This document shows, one piece after another, positions 61,001 through 64,000 of a stretch of 64,000 bases of DNA. The position numbers and the translations under genes are program-made. How positions within the stretch are numbered: position 1 is the first letter of the stretch; every line of letters begins with the position of its first letter. The notes beneath the pieces are model-generated. The model did not search any database and was not told the DNA's origin. It saw only the letters and a list, made by a program, of their open reading frames with translations. Origin of the DNA: Liolophura sinensis (taxonomy: Eukaryota; Mollusca; Polyplacophora; Chitonida; Chitonidae); contig NC_088304.1 in NCBI RefSeq assembly GCF_032854445.1, forward strand, positions 21,367,850 to 21,431,849, written 5' to 3'.

Positions 61001-62928
61001 ATTGATCTGTTGGACATTCTGTGTAATACTAGATGTCAGTGTGTCTCTGTGTGCTCGGCATGTCAGTGCATTGTTAGATCTGTTGAACCACATTCGTGCG
61101 GCTAGGCTAACATCAGCTTCACTCAGGTAACAGGTTAAAAACAGCGTGACGGGTCAGTGATCGGAGACTCGGTTAGCGTCAGCTTCACCCAAGTTCTTAC
61201 CTGTAACTGGTTACAAACAAGGTTGCAGAGACCCAGCGAACATAAGTTTTATTCAGGTAGCCATTCACCTATAAGCTGACAGAACGAAGTCTACCTCGAT
61301 CTGAGTTTAGCACCACCTGTTGTCTTGTGCATGACAAACTTCTTGACTTAAAGCCGTAACCAAGCTTGAAAGAAATAGTACATAAGGAAACAAATAAACC
61401 AAAATTTCCACCAGTGTGCCGTAAAGCTTCGGACACGCTAGACGGATTTTGTGAATTTCTAAAAATCCACCTAGTGTGTCCTTACCAGTGACGGCGTATT
61501 TTGCAAGCGACCTTGTCCGTCCGGAAATTCGCTTGCATCAAACATGTCAGATACCATCGAAGAAATACACAGATTTCGCTCTGACCGCGTAGTGTGTCCG
61601 CTCCAGCGAATTTCGGCAATCGAGACGAACAATCAAACAACGCGGGATTATGTTGACCTGTGACATTTTGTTTGCGTCACATGGTTTACTGGGTCACATG
61701 ACATAATCTGCTGACGACCATCAACGGAAAAAATCCGCCTAGTGTTTCACCAACAATGCTGCGAATATCATCAGCGTATTTCGCTGGCGACTAAGTTCGT
61801 CAGTACAAGCGAAAAAAGGCGCGAAGTTTGTCCCTGGCTTAATAGTGAACTTTTTATATTCTGATAAGATCTGACCATTTTGAATTCTGATGAGATGCAC
61901 TAATGTAATTGTAACAATATCTAAAACAATAAGGAAAACGCAGATCAAACCGACACCATGGCAAACAAAAATGAAAAAAATCACTGATTATTTGTAATAA
62001 CTATCAGTTCTATCTCAGACACATGTATCTTACTTTTCAGGCATGTCAGCGGATGGGTTGGCAAGGAAACGGCGAAATGTTTGATGTTCTCCCGCTAGTA
62101 CTGTCGGCGAACGGCGAAGATCCCGAGTTTTTCGAGATTCCACAAGAACTAGTGCTAGAGGTCCAGCTGGAGCACCCAACGTAAGACACTTGTCCATGCA
62201 AAAATCCCAACCTCGCTGATACAAGGCTAGCCGTACTAAGACTTTATGAGTTTCAAGTCACTCTGTTGACCAGGTTTCTCTGGTTCATCGATCTTGTTAA
62301 GCCATTATGTATTTTCTGTTTATTAGCTTTTCTTGGTCCGTCGACCTCGTCATGTTTACCATATATTTTCTGTTGACCAGCTATTCGTGGATCGACAGCT
62401 TTGTCACGCTTCCCGAGTTCGTCGATCCCATCTTGTCGTCATGTATTTTCTGTTGACCAGGTTCCTGTGGTCCGTCGACCTCGTCATGTTAACCATATAT
62501 TTTATGTTGACAAGCTATTCGGGGATCGACAGCTTCGTAATGCTTTGCGAGTTCGTCGATCCCGTCTTGTCGCCATGCATTTTCTGTTGACCAGGTTCCT
62601 GTGGTTCGCCAATCTCATTATTTCATCATGTATTTTCTATTGGTTAGTCTTTCGTGGTCCGTCAACCTCGTCATGTTACCATGTATTTTCTGTTGACCAT
62701 CCTTGTGTGGTTCGCCGACTTCGTCATGTTATCATGTAATTTATGTTGGCCAGCTATCCGTGGTTCGTCGACCTCGGCCTGAAGTGGTATGGTGTGCCCA
62801 TGGTGTCTAACATGAAGCTAGATTGCGGTGGTTTGGAATTTCCCGCCTGTCCCTTCAACGGCTGGTACATGGGTACCGAGATAGGAGCACGTGATCTGTG
62901 TGATCTTCAGCGCTATAACGTGACAGAG
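48990..62928 (+). CDS. nos: Nitric oxide synthase, N-terminal and oxygenase region (partial, 8 coding exons)
   Basis: Joining 48990-49011, 54541-54989, 56175-56317, 57380-57542, 58419-58510, 60167-60308, 62041-62180 and 62754-62928 gives 442 residues in one frame, with phases agreeing at every junction. NOS makes NO and citrulline from arginine, oxygen and NADPH; this is the haem/tetrahydrobiopterin half. Visible landmarks are the zinc-site CRPDGC (about 161-166), FIDQYY, the haem-ligand motif [10 protein letters not shown] (Cys about 249), [24 protein letters not shown] and [12 protein letters not shown] (arginine-binding Glu about 426, pterin-side Arg about 430). No PDZ domain is seen; the short N-terminus instead holds a charged 10-residue repeat. 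The rest of the oxygenase domain, the calmodulin site and the reductase half lie beyond the window. Confidence 0.92.
49630..49707 (+). mobile_element. Mini-SINE (78 bp, internal deletion, 14-bp target-site duplication)
   Basis: About 17 bases of the head (ctcagttggttagcgc) are joined directly to the 3' block (cgtcgtataagtgaaatatt ... caatcaaatagataaatag). tagaatccatttgg flanks it (49616-49629, 49708-49721). In NOS intron 1. Confidence 0.92.
49722..52120. other. NOS intron 1, no exon recognised
   Basis: Unique sequence without arrays or coding similarity that I can identify. Confidence 0.45.
52133..52173 (+). mobile_element. Severely 5'-truncated SINE family 1 (41 bp) with 12-bp target-site duplication
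   Basis: Only tagattcttgagtacggcg and the aaaacaccaatcaaataaag tail remain; attaaagggacg flanks it (52121-52132, 52174-52185). Confidence 0.9.
52979..53250. repeat. Two-copy 135-bp tandem duplication
   Basis: The block from ttcttgtgataagttcgtat to cccaaactcacttggctctc occurs twice with almost no change (starts 52981 and 53116), so the open frame repeats [16 protein letters not shown]. Probably recent; in NOS intron 1. Confidence 0.92.
53374..53505. mobile_element. Two abutting SINE family 1 fragments in opposite orientation
   Basis: The left part (accatagtgttggacgccgt ... aaataaataaatac) is plus; the right part (agagccgggggaaactgacg accatccgcagg) is minus. Confidence 0.75.
53600..54420. repeat. 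~67-bp minisatellite just upstream of NOS exon 2
   Basis: The first part has units gaatacacaaactttgctag cttcgttgcatgtggcggtcag; the second part is a related, more diverged form (cgtacgcttcgttgtggcgg, gtagttaggcgaac). CpG-rich compared with surroundings. Roughly a dozen units, ending about 120 bases before the exon. Confidence 0.88.
54541..54989 (+). CDS. nos: NOS exon 2: N-terminal region with 10-residue charged repeats
   Basis: Open from the acceptor-like cttatttgaag (54540) to the donor GAG|gtaagt. If exon 1 is wrong, ATG at 54555 ([12 protein letters not shown]) is the alternative start. Residues of about 65-128 are six to seven copies of a decapeptide such as [30 protein letters not shown]. 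The last part ([18 protein letters not shown]) leads into the zinc-binding region and resembles the equivalent part of other NOS. The opposite strand is also open here, a by-product of the 30-bp repeat. Confidence 0.75.
55060..56170. other. NOS intron 2
   Basis: Unique sequence plus one SINE fragment at 55745. No exon-like element recognised. Confidence 0.5.
55745..55850 (+). mobile_element. SINE family 1, diverged 3' fragment
   Basis: ctcgtggatggtcgtggttt, caataatgctggccgtcgtc, gtacggcgtaaaacaccaat. Confidence 0.8.
56175..56317 (+). CDS. nos: NOS exon 3: zinc-binding loop and FIDQYY segment
   Basis: The acceptor is cttaccccgcag. Reads [20 protein letters not shown] onward to [21 protein letters not shown] is the Cys-x4-Cys of the NOS dimer-interface zinc site. 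Only the GC donor AAAAG|gcgagt at 56318 keeps the frame into exon 4 (K-R-L-N-S); the nearby GT (gtatca) does not. Confidence 0.9.
56417..56590. repeat. ~55-bp repeats in NOS intron 3
   Basis: Three or four units with acactgttttataatggagg, atctgtttgatacaggac and gttgttttgtacat. Confidence 0.8.
56885..57200. repeat. ~33-bp repeats with CRE-like motif in NOS intron 3
   Basis: About ten units carrying ttacgtcagctgtacat; each has TACGTCA or close to it (one is a full TGACGTCA at 57027) and usually the E-box CAGCTG. Confidence 0.85.
57380..57542 (+). CDS. nos: NOS exon 4: haem-ligand exon
   Basis: The acceptor is ttttacatgacag and the donor AAG|gtacgt. Reads [20 protein letters not shown] and on through [24 protein letters not shown]. 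The Cys of RCIGR is the axial haem thiolate of all NOS. Confidence 0.95.
57556..57665 (-). mobile_element. SINE family 1 fragment beside NOS exon 4
   Basis: atatttatttgattggtgtt, accgtattcaaggatatttc, cgcgggggaaagcc. It starts about 14 bases past the exon 4 donor. Confidence 0.8.
58419..58510 (+). CDS. nos: NOS exon 5
   Basis: The acceptor is tattctcctcag and the donor CG|gtaaga. Reads [20 protein letters not shown] then [10 protein letters not shown]. It corresponds to the VFDAR...MF..IC.H..YATN.GN segment of the NOS oxygenase domain. Phase 0 in, phase 2 out. Confidence 0.93.
58937..59105 (-). mobile_element. SINE family 1, 5'-truncated, in NOS intron 5
   Basis: atttatttatttattcgatt, cgccgtattcaagaatattt, cagcaatatggtgggaggaa, ggccatccgcaggttgctgt, ending in the cttcccacttacgggcgg region. 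Confidence 0.9.
59110..59745. repeat. 30-bp repeats in 120-bp higher-order units, NOS intron 5
   Basis: Basic unit gtgaatggtttagtgaatgg gataggcctt. Four variants make a 120-bp block (aagccctgcgaagggttagg is one marker) repeated three to four times. A 149-codon ORF reads DRPCEWF-type peptides; I take it as a by-product. Confidence 0.9.
60066..60155 (+). mobile_element. SINE family 2 3' end, its tail abutting the NOS exon 6 acceptor
   Basis: cacgcactctaaagactcct tcatcgtcatatgactgaaaag, gttaagcacgacgttaaacc, then cactcactcactcactcact, immediately followed by gttaccag and exon 6. A short family 1 fragment (cggcgtactcaagaacatt) precedes it. Confidence 0.85.
60167..60308 (+). CDS. nos: NOS exon 6
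   Basis: The acceptor is cactgttaccag and the donor CAG|gtaagc. Reads [47 protein letters not shown], a highly conserved NOS segment. The acceptor tract is the cactcact tail of a SINE ending within about ten bases of the exon. The last 53 bases plus 12 intron bases are tandemly repeated downstream. Confidence 0.95.
60309..60515 (+). repeat. 65-bp tandem copies of the NOS exon 6 end plus donor
   Basis: Starting from the real exon (aacag at 60256), the same 65 bases (53 exon + 12 intron) recur at 60321, 60386 and, degraded, 60451. Each of the first copies keeps ttcacgcag|gtaatcgg, a usable donor. Confidence 0.93.
61088..61265 (+). repeat. Second cluster of NOS exon 6 donor copies
   Basis: Three more diverged units: catcagcttcactcag|gtaaca, a gcgtcagcttcacccaag unit, and ggttacaaacaaggttgcag ... 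ttattcag|gtagcc, which includes more upstream exon sequence. About 600 bases of unrelated sequence separate it from the first cluster. Confidence 0.8.
61266..62040. other. NOS intron 6 remainder
   Basis: Contains internally related segments around 61420-61840 (ctagtgtgtcc, cgcctagtgttt, gcgtatttcgctggcgac), perhaps an old transposon; not identified. Confidence 0.35.
62041..62180 (+). CDS. nos: NOS exon 7
   Basis: The acceptor is atcttacttttcag and the donor AAC|gtaaga. Reads [46 protein letters not shown] plus two bases. It matches the GW...FDVLPL...A.G.DPE.F.IP.ELVLEV block of NOS. Confidence 0.94.
62262..62753 (+). repeat. Degenerate copies of the NOS exon 8 acceptor and exon start (about 8)
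   Basis: Units of about 55-65 bp carry tttctgttgaccag followed by exon-like gttcctgtggtccgtcgacc tcgtcatg, matching the real ttatgttggccag|CTATCCG TGGTTCGTCGACCTCG. Pairs of units form a ~120-bp higher-order repeat. The array runs straight into the true acceptor. Confidence 0.88.
62754..62928 (+). CDS. nos: NOS exon 8: substrate and pterin site
   Basis: The acceptor is tttatgttggccag and the donor GAG|gtaact. Reads [20 protein letters not shown] onward to [32 protein letters not shown]. It contains the Glu that binds the arginine guanidinium and the Arg near the pterin. About eight degenerate copies of its acceptor and first ~25 bases lie directly upstream. No further NOS exon was recognised up to the window end. 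Confidence 0.95.
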
Positions 62929-62989
62929 GTAACTGTCTCATACTATATATTGTAGTAGACGTTGTTTGTAATGTGGTAATTTGTGGGTC

Positions 62990-63470
62990 GCAATCGTTAA
63001 CGGCTGAAGCAGTGATAAGAAAAACCCCAGCCAACAAAGCAGTGATACCAAAAACTTGCCCAATCTTTCGTATTCCAAAGCAGTGGTACCAAAAACTTGC
63101 CCAATCTTCCGTATACCAAAGCAGAGGTACCAAAAAGGGCTTAGCCAGCTCTCTGCATAACAGAGCAGTGATACCAAAACCCTTGATCAGCTCAGTGTAT
63201 ATCAAAGCTATGATGCCAAAAATATTATTCAGCCCCATGTACATTTAAACCAAAACAATTTACGTTTTGACAACTCTGTATATTAAGGCAGTCATACCAA
63301 AACACTTGCCAATTGTCTGCATATCAAATCATTGATACCAACACGCTTGCCAGTTGTCTGCATATAAAATCAGTGATACCAAAAAGCTTTGCCGGTTCTG
63401 TGTATATCAAAACAGTGATACCAAACGCTTAACCTTCTCTCTGAGTAACAAAGCATCCATATCCAAAAGT
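62990..63470. repeat. ~42-bp minisatellite after NOS exon 8
   Basis: About ten units of aaagcagtgataccaaaaac ttgcccaatctttcgtat, increasingly diverged to the right. Starts about 60 bases past the exon 8 donor; no exon sequence in it. Confidence 0.88.
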
Positions 63471-64000
63471 ATACCATGGGAGTGATATGCATGCGAATGG
63501 TGATGTTTATAGGGACAGGCGATTTTTTTTTACAAAATTGATATGACGGATTATGATATTAGCTCTTAAATATGAATACATGGGAATTGGTGGCACGAAA
63601 AAGTTGTATGTTTTGAAAAAACTTTGGCTGTGTACAAATATGTAGCGAGACAGTAAAACACATCGTGTACAATGATGTCTTCAGCGTGGACTACATTCTG
63701 TGCATAGCGCTCGTCTTTTACTACTTGATATTCCATTAGATTAGCATGACATGTTTGTAACTGAGGTACATGTTTGCAGTAGATAGGGAATACTACATTG
63801 CTATATTTCGTGTCATTTGTTTAACGGAAATTGTTGTAAAACCTAATCATTTATGAACCGGATACAGATATCGTTCTGCTTAATAGAGCTAAAAAATTGT
63901 TAAACGAAATTTACTTGGGATATTAAAAAGGAAAAAAAAGGGAAAGAAAAACGAAGTGAAGTAGGTGAAGCTTGTAATGGTTATTTGTTTACAAGTTTAA
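63471..64000. other. NOS intron 8 (runs off the window)
   Basis: AT-rich, no exon recognised. Confidence 0.5.

Overview
This is a stretch of animal nuclear DNA: AT-rich, intron-rich, no operons and no prokaryotic gene structure. The genes are cut into short exons with GT-AG (once GC-AG) junctions. The rest is largely minisatellite arrays and short tRNA-headed retroposons. The dominant SINE (A-box/B-box head, A/T-rich tail of aaat units, core containing 'gccagcattatggtgg') resembles repeats I associate with molluscan DNA, so a mollusc or another lophotrochozoan is my best guess. That assignment is an inference.

Two genes can be read. (1) Minus strand, 27.9 to 7.4 kb: a microsomal glutathione S-transferase 3 (MGST3, MAPEG family) gene. 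Coding exons 1 and 2 (27.7 and 26.1 kb) are followed by two alternative sets of the last three exons: proximal cassette A (22.4, 21.3, 20.6 kb) and distal cassette B (15.7, 9.7, 7.4 kb). The set 1-2-3B-4B-5B gives an uninterrupted 147-residue protein; exon 3A carries a one-base insertion that breaks its frame. (2) Plus strand, 49.0 to 62.9 kb: the 5' part of a nitric oxide synthase (NOS) gene. Eight coding exons give 442 residues, including the zinc Cys-x4-Cys, the haem-ligand Cys and the substrate-binding Glu. The gene runs off the right edge. The two genes are unrelated in function, although both concern redox chemistry.

The most striking feature is that several minisatellites are copies of the splice junctions of these same genes. 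About 75 units of 69 bp (9.8-15.0 kb) copy the acceptor and first half of MGST3 exon 4B. A 65-bp repeat after NOS exon 6 copies the exon end plus donor. About eight imperfect copies of the NOS exon 8 acceptor lie directly before that exon. Copies of the MGST3 exon 2 donor lie next to that exon and again 2 kb away. The introns are thus filled with decoy splice sites.

Layout: 1-7.3 kb downstream of MGST3 (34-bp and 79-bp arrays, one SINE); 7.4-27.9 kb MGST3; 28-37 kb intergenic (two SINE families, a 53-bp array, a poly-G run); 37-43 kb duplicated segment with LINE endonuclease remnants, a foldback MITE, and a filled/empty SINE site pair; 43-48.9 kb intergenic (inverted minisatellite, TA microsatellite); 49-64 kb NOS. 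Exon boundaries were called by eye from splice motifs, reading phase and family similarity. Nothing was checked against a database or transcripts.
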